Made by a program: the position numbers and the translations under genes. Below, piece by piece: positions 1 to 7,635 of a stretch of 44,482 nucleotides of DNA. The notes beneath the pieces are model-generated. The model ran no database searches. It was not told the origin of the DNA and saw only the letters and a program-made list of their open reading frames with translations. The stretch comes from Spirochaetaceae bacterium (lineage in GTDB: Bacteria; Spirochaetota; Spirochaetia; PWKH01): assembly GCA_003559765.1 (NCBI GenBank), contig PWKH01000061.1:1-44482 (forward strand). The letters are read 5' to 3'. Each line of letters begins with the position of its first letter. Position 1 is the stretch's first letter.

Positions 1-62
1 CCGCAGGAAGCTGATAAAAAAACTAGGAGGGTCAGCACAACGGGAATAACCGATTGTTTCAC
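1..62 (-). CDS. Partial lipoprotein gene (signal peptide only, runs off the window)
   Basis: Too short for the ORF track, but convincing. On the minus strand an AGGAGGG ribosome-binding site lies 6 nt before a GTG start at 62. It opens a frame reading M-K-Q-S-V-I-P, a hydrophobic stretch, then LSASCG at the window edge. This is a bacterial lipoprotein signal peptide: one positive residue, a hydrophobic core and a lipobox with Cys at residue 20. The protein would be exported by Sec, lipidated at that Cys and anchored in the inner or outer membrane. It starts 24 nt after the stop of the TPR gene and is probably in the same operon. The mature part is outside the window, so function is unknown. 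Confidence 0.75.
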   Translation of the reverse strand, partial: MKQSVIPVVLTLLVFLSASC

Positions 63-86
63 TGATGCCCTCCTGTATTCGGATAG

Positions 87-773
87 TTACATGTCAATTT
101 GGATCTGCAGAAGCCGGGTCTGTGCAAGGTTTGCCCATTCAGTATTCTCAAAATCTGAAGTGAGCTGCTGATATGCGCGAACTGCTCCGTCTGTATCATT
201 CTGTGCTTCATGCAGTCGGCCGATGTTCAGCAGTGCCCGGGAAACTCCCTGGAACTCATCTGCATAGGAATCGACTATCCGCTGATAATACTCAATCGCC
301 TGCTCCAGCTGCTCAAGTTCTTCGCTGATCACTGCTGCATTCATATAGGCTACAGGAGCCAAATAGGAACTGCTGAACTGTTCTGCTGCGGTTAGGAAAT
401 AATCCTTTGCATCTTCAAGGCGATCCTGCTGGTATGCCAGTTCTCCTGAGATCATCAGTGCCCGAAGCGCCGGATAGTCATTGATGCCGTCAATGATCTC
501 ATCCAGCTCACTCTGCAGCTCTTCAGCCAGCGCCGGCCTCTGATCTTCATCAGCCTCCTGGTATTCCTGAAACAGCTGCTGGGCCTGCTCGGTTCGGATT
601 GTATATTCCTCAAGTCTTCTCGACTGAACAGCAGTGACGATGCCGAAAATTATCAGTGCAGCGACAATCACCCCTGCTCCGGCAAGCAGCTGTTTTTTAA
701 ATTTTAGGATGAAATTCTCAACTTTCTGTGAGAATGTCACCTCTTCCTTTCGTTTATCTTCCGGTTGTTGCAT
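87..773 (-). CDS. Membrane-anchored tetratricopeptide repeat protein
   Basis: A 228-residue protein with a charged cytoplasmic N-terminus (about 1-27), one transmembrane helix (about 29-49, rich in Ala/Ile/Val) and a helical domain. The C-terminal half contains recognisable TPR units around residues 110-220 (A-x-x-Y-Y-F/I patterns such as QAIEYYQRIVDSY and GAVRAYQQL). The topology resembles YfgM-type SecYEG/chaperone accessory proteins, where the TPR domain faces the periplasm; that comparison is an inference from architecture, not recognised family identity. It follows cmk-rpsA by 26 nt and precedes a lipoprotein gene, so an envelope scaffold or protein-interaction role is plausible. The ATG start is preceded by GAGGGG, which lies inside a small hairpin. 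Confidence 0.8.
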   Translation of the reverse strand: MQQPEDKRKEEVTFSQKVENFILKFKKQLLAGAGVIVAALIIFGIVTAVQSRRLEEYTIRTEQAQQLFQEYQEADEDQRPALAEELQSELDEIIDGINDYPALRALMISGELAYQQDRLEDAKDYFLTAAEQFSSSYLAPVAYMNAAVISEELEQLEQAIEYYQRIVDSYADEFQGVSRALLNIGRLHEAQNDTDGAVRAYQQLTSDFENTEWANLAQTRLLQIQIDM

Positions 774-777
774 GGAA

Positions 778-790
778 ACGAGCCCCTCGT
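778..790 (-). promoter_or_regulatory. Short hairpin covering the ribosome-binding site of the TPR gene
   Basis: In the minus-strand mRNA the sequence ACGAG-GGG-CTCGT forms a perfect 5-bp stem with a 3-nt loop. The GAGGGG Shine-Dalgarno of the downstream TPR gene lies inside it. This could reduce initiation unless ribosomes leaving cmk-rpsA unfold it. The stem is short, so this is a suggestion only. Confidence 0.35.
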
Positions 791-799
791 GCTGATTTA

Positions 800-3208
800 T
801 TATTCGTCAGTATCCTGCTTTTTTTCCTTGATAAGGTCAGCGAAGGTGAAGGTATCATCATCATCGCCATCGTCATCATGAATGTACTTGGAAATTTCTT
901 TCTTCTGGGTCTGCCTGATATAGTCCCTGATGGACAGGGAAAGCTTTTTCGCTGAAGGATTCACATCCATGACCATTGCCTTCACCCGATCCCCCATGGA
1001 AAACCGTTTCAGCACCTCATCTGTGTATTCCTCATCAGGGCTCGCCAGATTGTACTTTGAAATCAGTCCTTCAATATCGTCATAAACTCTGACGAATACG
1101 CCGAAATCGGTAACTCCGGTCACTTCCCCTTCAATGAGGCTGCCCTTCGGATAGGTGTCCTTCAGCTGCTTCCAGGGATTATCGGAAAGCTGTTTCACAC
1201 CGAGGCGGATGCGGTGGTTCTCATGATCCACCTTGGTGACCACCACCTCAATGGTGTCGCCTTCCTTGCAGAAGGCAGTCATATTCTTCGGCTTTTTTGT
1301 CCAGGAAAAATCATCAATATGCAGAAATCCGTCGATCCCCTCTTCAAGCTGCACAAAGGCTCCCGCATTGGTAACTTTTATCACTTCACGGGTCATGCGC
1401 TTGCCAACAGGATACTGTTCTTCAATAGTATCCCAGGGATTCGGTGCAACCTGTTTCATACCGAGGGATACCTTTCTTGCATCCACATCGTATCCGAGAA
1501 TCATCGCTTCAACTTCATTTCCGATGGAAACAACTTCCTTGGGATGATTGATCCGTTTTATCCAGGAGAGTTCAGAAATATGAGCAAGGCCTTCAATCCC
1601 CTCTTCCAGCTCAATAAAAACCCCGAAATCGGTGAGTTTCGTGACCTTTCCCTTCACAATCTGTTCAAGATCATAGCGGTCGATAAATGATTCCCACGGA
1701 TCGGGAGTAAAATGCTTCAGGCTGAGATTAATCTTCTGGCTTTCGGTATCAAGGTGAATCAGCTTCAGCTTGATCTTCTGCCCCTTCTTTACATAATCCT
1801 TCGGCCGGGTTACATGGCCCCAGCTCATATCGTTGATATGCAGCAGCCCGTCGAATCCCCCGAGGTCAATGAATGCTCCAAAGGAAGTAAAGCTTTTTAC
1901 AATACCTTCAACTTCATCGTCGACCTGCCGGTTCTCAAAGAATTCCTTTTTTCTGCGGTCAATCTCTTTCTCCAGGAAAGCCCTGCGGGATATAACCGGT
2001 TTCACCCGGGAATCAGCATGGAGTTTATCAATAAGAAAGTAATCGGTAATTCCGATCATCTCTTCAGGATCTTCAATTCTCCGCATTGCCGCCTTAGACA
2101 AGGGACAGAATGCGGTAATTGATCCCTGAACGGAGACTTCGTAACCGCCCTTGATCACCCGTGCAAAGGTTCCCTTCACGGGTTCCTCATTTTTATGGGC
2201 TTCCTTCATATTGTTGTCAGTTACTCGAATATCTGCCTTCTTTTTGGAAACCACGGTCTGTCCGTGCTTACCCTCTTTACTGATAAGCACTACCTGGACC
2301 TCATCGCCGATAGAGGGCAGTTCTTCGAATTCCTCGACAGGGATCCTGCCTTCGGATTTGAAGCCAACATCGACGAACACATTCTCTCCGGTGATCTCGA
2401 CGACATGCCCTGTTATCAGCTGACCCTCTTCGATACCATCAAGTTTATTCAGGTATTCCTCCTGAAGCGAGTTCTGCATCTCGCTCATTTTACTGGTATC
2501 TTGATCCTGTACTTCATTGCTGTTATTGTCAGTTCCTTTTTCTGATAACACGTTCCGACTCTCCTGATTTAAATTTCTTCCGTTTATTATGTTCAACACT
2601 TTCTCACAAACTTCATCTATGGTCAAGTGTGAGGTATCCAGGTAAAATGCATCCTCAGCAACCGTAAGTGATCCGTATCCCTTGTTGGTATCAACGGCAT
2701 CCCGCCGGTTCAGCTCATTCTGCAGATCAGATAATTCCAGTTCGGTATCCTGCTGTTTATACCGTCTATCCGCTCTAATTTCAAGACTTGCGTCAAAATA
2801 GAACTTGTAGTCAGCATTGGGAAACACCACCGTGGCCATGTCCCTGCCTTCGGCGATCAAGTCCAGATCCTCGGCGACTTCCCGCAGCTGCTGATTCACT
2901 ATGTCTCTGACCTGCCGGACTGCTGAGTGCTGGGCGACGTACTGATCAATACGGTCGGTATGCAGCTCATCCTCAACGTCAGTACCGTTGCAGTGCACCC
3001 TGCCCTGCTGTATGGTCAGTCTGCACGCTGAAGCTGATGCAATGAGATCCGACTCGCTTTCGGGATCCCTTCCCGAATCAAGGAGATGTTTGGTAATTGC
3101 CCGATAGAAATTTCCGGAATTGATATAAAACAGCGAAAGTTTTTCAGCAAGCAGTTTTGCTATCGTACTCTTGCCGACCCCTGCAGGCCCGTCAATTACT
3201 ACAACCAT
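800..3208 (-). CDS. cmk-rpsA: Cytidylate kinase fused to ribosomal protein S1
   Basis: An 802-residue fusion. Residues 1-212 are CMP/dCMP kinase, with P-loop GPAGVGKST (7-15) and the conserved EGRDMATVVFP block (about 120-130). After a polar linker (about 213-258), residues 259-785 hold six S1 RNA-binding domains with repeated GxFV/GAFI, GLxHI and LSLK-type motifs, and an acidic tail follows. The ORF track starts 32 codons further upstream. I chose MVVVIDGPAG because it begins directly at the kinase strand and has AAGGAT upstream. The kinase phosphorylates CMP; S1 binds mRNA on the 30S subunit. From memory, the same fusion is annotated in Treponema, while Borrelia has two adjacent genes. The start overlaps the end of rluB by 17 nt, so the two are probably translationally coupled. 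Confidence 0.95.
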   Translation of the reverse strand: MVVVIDGPAGVGKSTIAKLLAEKLSLFYINSGNFYRAITKHLLDSGRDPESESDLIASASACRLTIQQGRVHCNGTDVEDELHTDRIDQYVAQHSAVRQVRDIVNQQLREVAEDLDLIAEGRDMATVVFPNADYKFYFDASLEIRADRRYKQQDTELELSDLQNELNRRDAVDTNKGYGSLTVAEDAFYLDTSHLTIDEVCEKVLNIINGRNLNQESRNVLSEKGTDNNSNEVQDQDTSKMSEMQNSLQEEYLNKLDGIEEGQLITGHVVEITGENVFVDVGFKSEGRIPVEEFEELPSIGDEVQVVLISKEGKHGQTVVSKKKADIRVTDNNMKEAHKNEEPVKGTFARVIKGGYEVSVQGSITAFCPLSKAAMRRIEDPEEMIGITDYFLIDKLHADSRVKPVISRRAFLEKEIDRRKKEFFENRQVDDEVEGIVKSFTSFGAFIDLGGFDGLLHINDMSWGHVTRPKDYVKKGQKIKLKLIHLDTESQKINLSLKHFTPDPWESFIDRYDLEQIVKGKVTKLTDFGVFIELEEGIEGLAHISELSWIKRINHPKEVVSIGNEVEAMILGYDVDARKVSLGMKQVAPNPWDTIEEQYPVGKRMTREVIKVTNAGAFVQLEEGIDGFLHIDDFSWTKKPKNMTAFCKEGDTIEVVVTKVDHENHRIRLGVKQLSDNPWKQLKDTYPKGSLIEGEVTGVTDFGVFVRVYDDIEGLISKYNLASPDEEYTDEVLKRFSMGDRVKAMVMDVNPSAKKLSLSIRDYIRQTQKKEISKYIHDDDGDDDDTFTFADLIKEKKQDTDE

Positions 3209-3971
3209 GCTCTGTACTATCCTTTTTCGACATGGACAGACACATACTGACCACATCCCAATTAATTTCTCTGAATGTTCCGGGTGGAAGATCCCCCAGT
3301 TCAATCGGGCCGATCCGTATCCGGTGAAGCATATCTACGGTATACCGTAAATGCTCCAGCAGCCTTCGAATCTCCCGATTTTTCCCCTCAGTGAGTACCA
3401 GGGTGAAGGCATAATCGGAAATCAGAGAGTACCGTTTTATTTTATATACTATACCGTCATTTAGTTGAACCCCCCTGAGGCATGATTTCAGATCTTTCTC
3501 AGAGATTTTATCAGATACGGTGATGTAATACTCTTTTTCAACCTGAAATGAGGGATGCTGGATCCTCTGGGCAAAATCCCCGTCATTGGTATAGATCATC
3601 AGTCCGGTAGAACTGATGTCAAGGCGGCCGACATGAAACAGCACATGCTTGTCGGAAACGGTGATCAGATCCCGGGCGTAACGGTGATGATGGGGGTCGT
3701 AATTTGAACTGATATACCCCCGGGGCTTGTTCAGGACATAATAGCGGTAGTGCTTCGGTCTCAGTTCCCTTCCGTCAAGGGTCACCCGGTCCATGTCCGT
3801 GACGGTGACACCCATCCGGGCAACCGTGACGCCGTTCACCCCTACCCGTCCTTCGGCAATCAGCTGCTCGCAGTATCTTCTAGATCCTGCCCCGCAGGAA
3901 GCCAGGTACTTCTGCAGCCGCTGGGGCGCATCACTGGTCATCTGATTCATCTTCTTCCTCGAATCGGTCAT
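3192..3971 (-). CDS. rluB: 23S rRNA pseudouridine synthase, RsuA/RluB family
   Basis: A 259-residue protein with an N-terminal S4 RNA-binding domain (RLQKYLASCGAGSRR... about 17-65) and the RsuA/RluB catalytic domain carrying GRLDISSTGLM, where the Asp is the catalytic nucleophile, and EGKNREIRRL near the C-terminus. It isomerises a uridine in rRNA; RluB-type enzymes act on the 23S peptidyl-transferase region, but RsuA-like specificity cannot be excluded. The ORF overlaps the scpB end by 41 nt. An alternative start at Met8 (3950) has GAGG six bases upstream and may be the true one. It sits between scpB and cmk-rpsA, a familiar neighbourhood (scpA-scpB-rluB) in many bacteria. Confidence 0.9.
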   Translation of the reverse strand: MTDSRKKMNQMTSDAPQRLQKYLASCGAGSRRYCEQLIAEGRVGVNGVTVARMGVTVTDMDRVTLDGRELRPKHYRYYVLNKPRGYISSNYDPHHHRYARDLITVSDKHVLFHVGRLDISSTGLMIYTNDGDFAQRIQHPSFQVEKEYYITVSDKISEKDLKSCLRGVQLNDGIVYKIKRYSLISDYAFTLVLTEGKNREIRRLLEHLRYTVDMLHRIRIGPIELGDLPPGTFREINWDVVSMCLSMSKKDSTEHGCSN

Positions 3972-4536
3972 AATCTACATCAGAGAGCTTCGGAAGCGAA
4001 GAAATGCTGCGGAGATTGAACTCCTGGAGAAACTTCTTCGTGGTTCCGTAGAGGTTCGGGTGACCGATGACATCCTTTTTCCCCACCGTCCGGACATATT
4101 CCCGGTCGAGCAGCAGCCTCAGACTGTTATCGGAGCTCACCCCCCTGATATTCTCAATTTCCTTTCTGGTGACAGGCTGGGAATAGGCAATAATAGATAA
4201 TGTCTCCAGAGCCGCCCTGGAAAGACGCCGATCAATTTTTTTTCCGTACTGATCCTTGAGATCGTCCCACAGTTCATCCTTCGGAACAAAATGGTAGCCC
4301 CCGGCAAACTCCAGCAGGCGGATACCGTGGACGGGCTCCTGTTCGTAGTGCTGCTGCAGCAGATCAAGGCATTCCCTCACCGTCTTTCGAGGAAGACTGC
4401 TGAGTCTTGCCAGCCGGTCGATCTCCACCGGTTCATTTTCCAGATACAGCACAGCCTCAACTATCTGCATATGACGGGTAAGAAGCTGATCCATCTTCAG
4501 ATTCTGATCCTGATTCTGTTCGTTCTCCCTGTCCAT
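3931..4536 (-). CDS. scpB: Segregation and condensation protein B
   Basis: A winged-helix protein of the SMC-ScpAB condensin complex, about 201 residues from the start chosen here. The core matches Scp[17 protein letters not shown] at the start of the first winged helix, and LETLSIIAYSQPVTRKEIENIRG, the hallmark block. ScpB dimers bind the kleisin ScpA and regulate SMC ATPase in chromosome compaction. The track's ORF uses a GTG at 4572. I prefer the ATG at 4536 because AAGAGGAAC lies just before it. Even so it overlaps scpA by 80 nt, an unusually deep overlap. A still later ATG (4494) is possible. The C-terminus is acidic (EEEDESDDQ). Confidence 0.9.
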   Translation of the reverse strand: MDRENEQNQDQNLKMDQLLTRHMQIVEAVLYLENEPVEIDRLARLSSLPRKTVRECLDLLQQHYEQEPVHGIRLLEFAGGYHFVPKDELWDDLKDQYGKKIDRRLSRAALETLSIIAYSQPVTRKEIENIRGVSSDNSLRLLLDREYVRTVGKKDVIGHPNLYGTTKKFLQEFNLRSISSLPKLSDVDYDRFEEEDESDDQ

Positions 4537-5284
4537 GTTCCTCTTCTTCCCGTCTGCGGATATGGATATCACCGAAAAGTGAATGCTGAAAGATTCGAAT
4601 CATCCGAACCTTTACGGCCTCCAAGATTGCCAGAAAAGAGCAGATGATATCAAGGGGGGAATGCTCATTAATGATCAGCTCAAGGAAAGGAAATTCCTCC
4701 TTCTCCTCAAGCAGTTCAATCAGATAGGCAGTCTTCTCCTTGATCGTGACCTCTTCGTATACATTGAACACGTTTTCCTTGGACATGCCCGACAAAAGCC
4801 GGTTGAATGTCTGGAGCAGATCCCAGATCTCGATTTCTTCCCAGATGTCCGCATCATCGAAGGGAAGCACCCGCTGATTCTTCTTCCGGGAAATCACCCA
4901 TTCAGTAGCATCGCCCTGCTCAGATATGAGTTCGGCATATTTCTTGTACTTCTGGTACTCAATCAGCCGCTCCACCAGATCCTTTCTCGGATCGTCAAAC
5001 TCCTCATCGAATTCTACTTCAACGGGAAGCAGCATCCTTGATTTAATGTATATCAGGGTTGAGGCCATCACATAAAAATCAGTCAGGTTGTCCAGCTCAA
5101 TTGATTCTGCATATTTGATGAATTCCATGTACTGTTCGGTGATCTCAGCGATCGGAATATCATAAATATTCACTTCATTCTTCTGAATGAGAAACAGCAG
5201 CAGGTCCAAAGGCCCTTCGAATGAGGAGAGCTGGACGCTGTAGGGAGAAGCTTTCAGGATCTCCGGACTGTGCTCTTCGCTCAT
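4457..5284 (-). CDS. scpA: Segregation and condensation protein A (kleisin)
   Basis: A 275-residue kleisin bridging SMC heads and binding ScpB. The diagnostic [13 protein letters not shown] motif is at about residues 23-35, followed by the helical N-terminal SMC-neck-binding domain ([23 protein letters not shown]...). The C-terminal winged helix ([23 protein letters not shown], then [14 protein letters not shown]) is about residues 170-240. A hydrophilic tail rich in Glu, Ser and Gly (about 245-275) exceeds the usual domain boundary and corresponds to the stretch that overlaps scpB. The ATG overlaps the recA stop as ATGA, so it is probably coupled to recA translation. Confidence 0.95.
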   Translation of the reverse strand: MSEEHSPEILKASPYSVQLSSFEGPLDLLLFLIQKNEVNIYDIPIAEITEQYMEFIKYAESIELDNLTDFYVMASTLIYIKSRMLLPVEVEFDEEFDDPRKDLVERLIEYQKYKKYAELISEQGDATEWVISRKKNQRVLPFDDADIWEEIEIWDLLQTFNRLLSGMSKENVFNVYEEVTIKEKTAYLIELLEEKEEFPFLELIINEHSPLDIICSFLAILEAVKVRMIRIFQHSLFGDIHIRRREEEEHGQGERTESGSESEDGSASYPSYADS

Positions 5285-6360
5285 GGCTCTTTGTGTTCCT
5301 CTTCAGCCGGAGGTGGAGGCGAAGTCTGCTGCGGGAACATCAGGACGCGCAGCTGCTTTTCGAGATCCCGGGAGATCTCAGGACGCTCCTCCAGATAGGT
5401 CTTCACATTTTCCCTGCCCTGGCCGATTTTCTCGTCTTTGTAGGAGTACCAGCTGCCGCTTTTTCCGATAAGATCGTACTTCAGAGCACCGTCAAGAAGA
5501 CTGGCGTAATAGCTGATGCCCTTACCGAACATAATTTCCAGCTCAGCCTTTCGGAACGGCGGGGCCACCTTGTTTTTCACCACCTTCACCCGCACCCGGT
5601 TCCCGATGGCTTCATCGGCGGTTTTGGTGATAGTTTCAATCCGGCGGACCTCCAGCCGAAGAGAGGAATAGAACTTCAGGGCGTTGCCTCCGGTGGTGGT
5701 TTCCGGATTACCGAAGAGTACGCCGATTTTCATCCGAATCTGGTTGATAAAAATCAGAGAAGTCCCGGACTTGGAGATGATGCCGCTGAGTTTACGCAGC
5801 GCCTGGCTCATAAGCCGAGCCTGCAGACCCATATGGGCATCCCCCATCTCCCCCTCTATTTCGGCCTGGGGCGTCAGCGCTGCGACCGAATCAACCACAA
5901 TAATGTCGAGGGCGCCGGAACGGACCAGAGATTCGGTTATCTCCAGCGCCTGCTCTCCCGTGTCGGGCTGGGAGATCCACAGCTCATCGGTCTTGACGCC
6001 GAGGTTTCCCGCATAGGTGGGGTCAAGGGCATGCTCGGCGTCGATGAATGCGGCAATACCTCCGTTCTTCTGGCTTTCGGCAATGGCATGGAGCGCAAGG
6101 GTGGTCTTCCCGGATGATTCAGGTCCGTAGATCTCAATCACCCGGCCTTTGGGGTATCCCCCCACTCCCAGTGCTTCATCCAGCAGGATTGATCCTGACG
6201 GAATTGCCGGCACCCGTTTAATCACTCCTTCATCACCGAGGCGCATCAGCGAGCCCTTGCCGAACTGCTTGTCAATCTGAGTCCTTGCCGACTCAATCGC
6301 CTGTGTCTTTTCAGTCAGATTTCCGTAATCGCTGGCTGAATGCAGCGTCTTTTTAGCCAT
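5281..6360 (-). CDS. recA: Recombinase RecA
   Basis: A 359-residue RecA of normal length. It has Walker [10 protein letters not shown] (79-87), Walker B-type [10 protein letters not shown], the L1/L2 DNA-binding loops ([22 protein letters not shown] and [20 protein letters not shown]), and a short acidic/proline C-terminal tail ([12 protein letters not shown]). It forms filaments on ssDNA for recombination and SOS co-protease activity. GGAG lies about 8 nt before the ATG. A 61-nt leader separates it from dtd and holds a perfect 12-bp palindrome and a possible -10 (CATAAT), so recA may have its own promoter within the rpe-dtd-recA-scpAB cluster. Confidence 0.98.
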   Translation of the reverse strand: MAKKTLHSASDYGNLTEKTQAIESARTQIDKQFGKGSLMRLGDEGVIKRVPAIPSGSILLDEALGVGGYPKGRVIEIYGPESSGKTTLALHAIAESQKNGGIAAFIDAEHALDPTYAGNLGVKTDELWISQPDTGEQALEITESLVRSGALDIIVVDSVAALTPQAEIEGEMGDAHMGLQARLMSQALRKLSGIISKSGTSLIFINQIRMKIGVLFGNPETTTGGNALKFYSSLRLEVRRIETITKTADEAIGNRVRVKVVKNKVAPPFRKAELEIMFGKGISYYASLLDGALKYDLIGKSGSWYSYKDEKIGQGRENVKTYLEERPEISRDLEKQLRVLMFPQQTSPPPPAEEEHKEP

Positions 6361-6388
6361 ATTTTTTCTCCAAACGTATTATGCTCTC

Positions 6389-6400
6389 GATGATATCATC
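6389..6400. promoter_or_regulatory. 12-bp perfect palindrome upstream of recA
   Basis: GATGATATCATC is its own reverse complement. It lies 29 nt before the recA ATG, immediately upstream of CATAAT, a possible -10 box on the minus strand, so a bound protein could occlude a recA promoter. It does not match the LexA boxes I know (E. coli, Bacillus, or the Leptospira TTTG-N5-CAAA type). The operator role is an inference. Confidence 0.3.
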
Positions 6401-6421
6401 AGACTGCAGGTCAGTTCTGAT

Positions 6422-6877
6422 TCAGCTCTGCAGCTGTTTTGTGTCAAACCAGATGGTCACAGGACCGTCATTCGTGTAGGTAACATCCATGTGGGCGCCG
6501 AACTTTCCGGTCTCAACAGGAACATCATAGCATGAACTGACCAGCTGTGAAAATCTTTCTACACATTCTGCTGCCCGTTCAGGGGTTTCAGCTGAATTGA
6601 AGGAGGGCCGGTTCCCCTTTTTAGTATCTGCGCAGAGGGTGAACTGGCTGATCAGAAGGACTTTCCCTCCTGTCTGGATGACAGAACGGTTCAGTTTGCC
6701 CTGATCATCCTCAAATATGCGGAGATTGGCAATCTTTCTGGCAAGGTACTCCAGATCCTTCTGCCCGTCGCCCTGCTCCACCCCCAGATACACCAGCAGT
6801 CCGTGGTCTACAGCTCCCGTAAGCTGGTGCTCCGCTGTCACCGATCCGTTTCTGATCCGCTGCACCACCGCTTTCAT
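6422..6877 (-). CDS. dtd: D-aminoacyl-tRNA deacylase
   Basis: A 151-residue DTD-family enzyme that hydrolyses D-aminoacyl (and glycyl-tRNA-Ala) esters, recycling mischarged tRNA. It starts MKAVVQRI and carries both active-site signatures: SQFTLCAD (the SQFTL motif) and NDGPVTIW (the N-x-GPVT motif that gives chiral proofreading through the cis-Gly-Pro). Length is typical. Its ATG overlaps the rpe stop as ATGA, so the pair is co-translated. Confidence 0.95.
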   Translation of the reverse strand: MKAVVQRIRNGSVTAEHQLTGAVDHGLLVYLGVEQGDGQKDLEYLARKIANLRIFEDDQGKLNRSVIQTGGKVLLISQFTLCADTKKGNRPSFNSAETPERAAECVERFSQLVSSCYDVPVETGKFGAHMDVTYTNDGPVTIWFDTKQLQS

Positions 6878-7548
6878 GATTCAGCCCTTCCATATTTGAA
6901 CCGGGAAACCAGAGCTTGAGGGTCAGCAGCCTGAAAAAAGGCGCTTCCGGCAACTGCGATGTCTACTCCGGCATTTCTCACGACATCAACGGTGTCGTTA
7001 TTTACTCCGCCGTCGACACTGATGAGGTAGCGGTGTCCCTGCTCCCTGCGGATCTCGTCAAGCCAGCGGATCTTGTCCACACAGAAATCCAGCATAGCCT
7101 GACCGCCGTAACCGGGGTTCACGGTCATGATCAGGATCAGATCAAGCTCCCCGAGCATCGGCAGGAGGGCATGCACCGGGGTCGAGGGAACGATGGATAT
7201 GCCGGCCTTTTTCCCGTATGAGCGTATCTGCTGGATCACTCGGTGGGCATGGACTGCCGCCTCGAGATGGAAGGAAATCCAGTCGCTGCCGGCCTGGGCG
7301 AATCCTTCGATCATCCGTTCCGGATGATCAATCATCAGGTGGGTGTCAAAGGGAAGCGCACTGCAGCCTCTGATGTCTGCAACAAACTTGCTGCCGAAGG
7401 TGATTTCCGGTACGAAGGAACCGTCCATGACGTCAAGATGAACCCAGTCAGACTGGGAATCGTTAATTTTCTCCATCTCCTTCCGCATGTGAGAAAAATC
7501 AGCGGAAAGAACTGAAGGAGCAACCTGTAATACTTTATTCCGTGCCAT
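6874..7548 (-). CDS. rpe: Ribulose-phosphate 3-epimerase
   Basis: A TIM-barrel epimerase interconverting ribulose-5-P and xylulose-5-P in the pentose phosphate pathway. The family blocks are VAPSVLSADFSHM, HLDVMDGSFVPEITFG (metal and catalytic Asp), HLMIDHPE, TVNPGYGGQ and SVDGGVNNDT. The ORF track starts 15 codons earlier. I use the internal ATG at 7548 (MARNKVLQVAPS, 224 residues) because family members begin just before the IAPS strand. In addition, a TTGCCT-N17-TACAAA promoter ends 7 nt before this ATG, leaving the longer start outside any transcript from it. There is no Shine-Dalgarno, suggesting leaderless initiation. Confidence 0.92.
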   Translation of the reverse strand: MARNKVLQVAPSVLSADFSHMRKEMEKINDSQSDWVHLDVMDGSFVPEITFGSKFVADIRGCSALPFDTHLMIDHPERMIEGFAQAGSDWISFHLEAAVHAHRVIQQIRSYGKKAGISIVPSTPVHALLPMLGELDLILIMTVNPGYGGQAMLDFCVDKIRWLDEIRREQGHRYLISVDGGVNNDTVDVVRNAGVDIAVAGSAFFQAADPQALVSRFKYGRAES

Positions 7549-7555
7549 ACGCCAA

Positions 7556-7584
7556 TTTGTATCAAATAAGCGTGAGAAAGGCAA
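7556..7584 (-). promoter_or_regulatory. Probable rpe promoter (leaderless arrangement)
   Basis: Minus strand TTGCCT, 17-nt spacer, TACAAA, then exactly 7 nt to the rpe ATG at 7548. Transcription starting 7 nt after the -10 would begin at or next to the start codon. Both boxes match 4 of 6 consensus bases. It faces the promoter of the divergent TPR gene. Confidence 0.5.
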
Positions 7585-7610
7585 TCGAAGCATAACCCCT
7601 ATGATAATCC

Positions 7611-7631
7611 CTCAGTTTCAATTATACTGAG
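7611..7631 (+). promoter_or_regulatory. -10 box and inverted repeat before the TPR gene
   Basis: CTCAGT and ACTGAG form 6-bp inverted arms around a 9-nt centre. TATACT (7623-7628, 5/6 match to TATAAT) overlaps the right arm and ends 7 nt before the ATG at 7636. I see no good -35. Placement suggests a leaderless transcript, and the repeat could be an operator over the -10. The reading is tentative. Confidence 0.4.
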
Positions 7632-7635
7632 TATT

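Noticed and set aside
5221-6117. 298-aa plus-strand ORF over recA/scpA
   Set aside because: Shadow of recA, whose motifs are complete on the minus strand.
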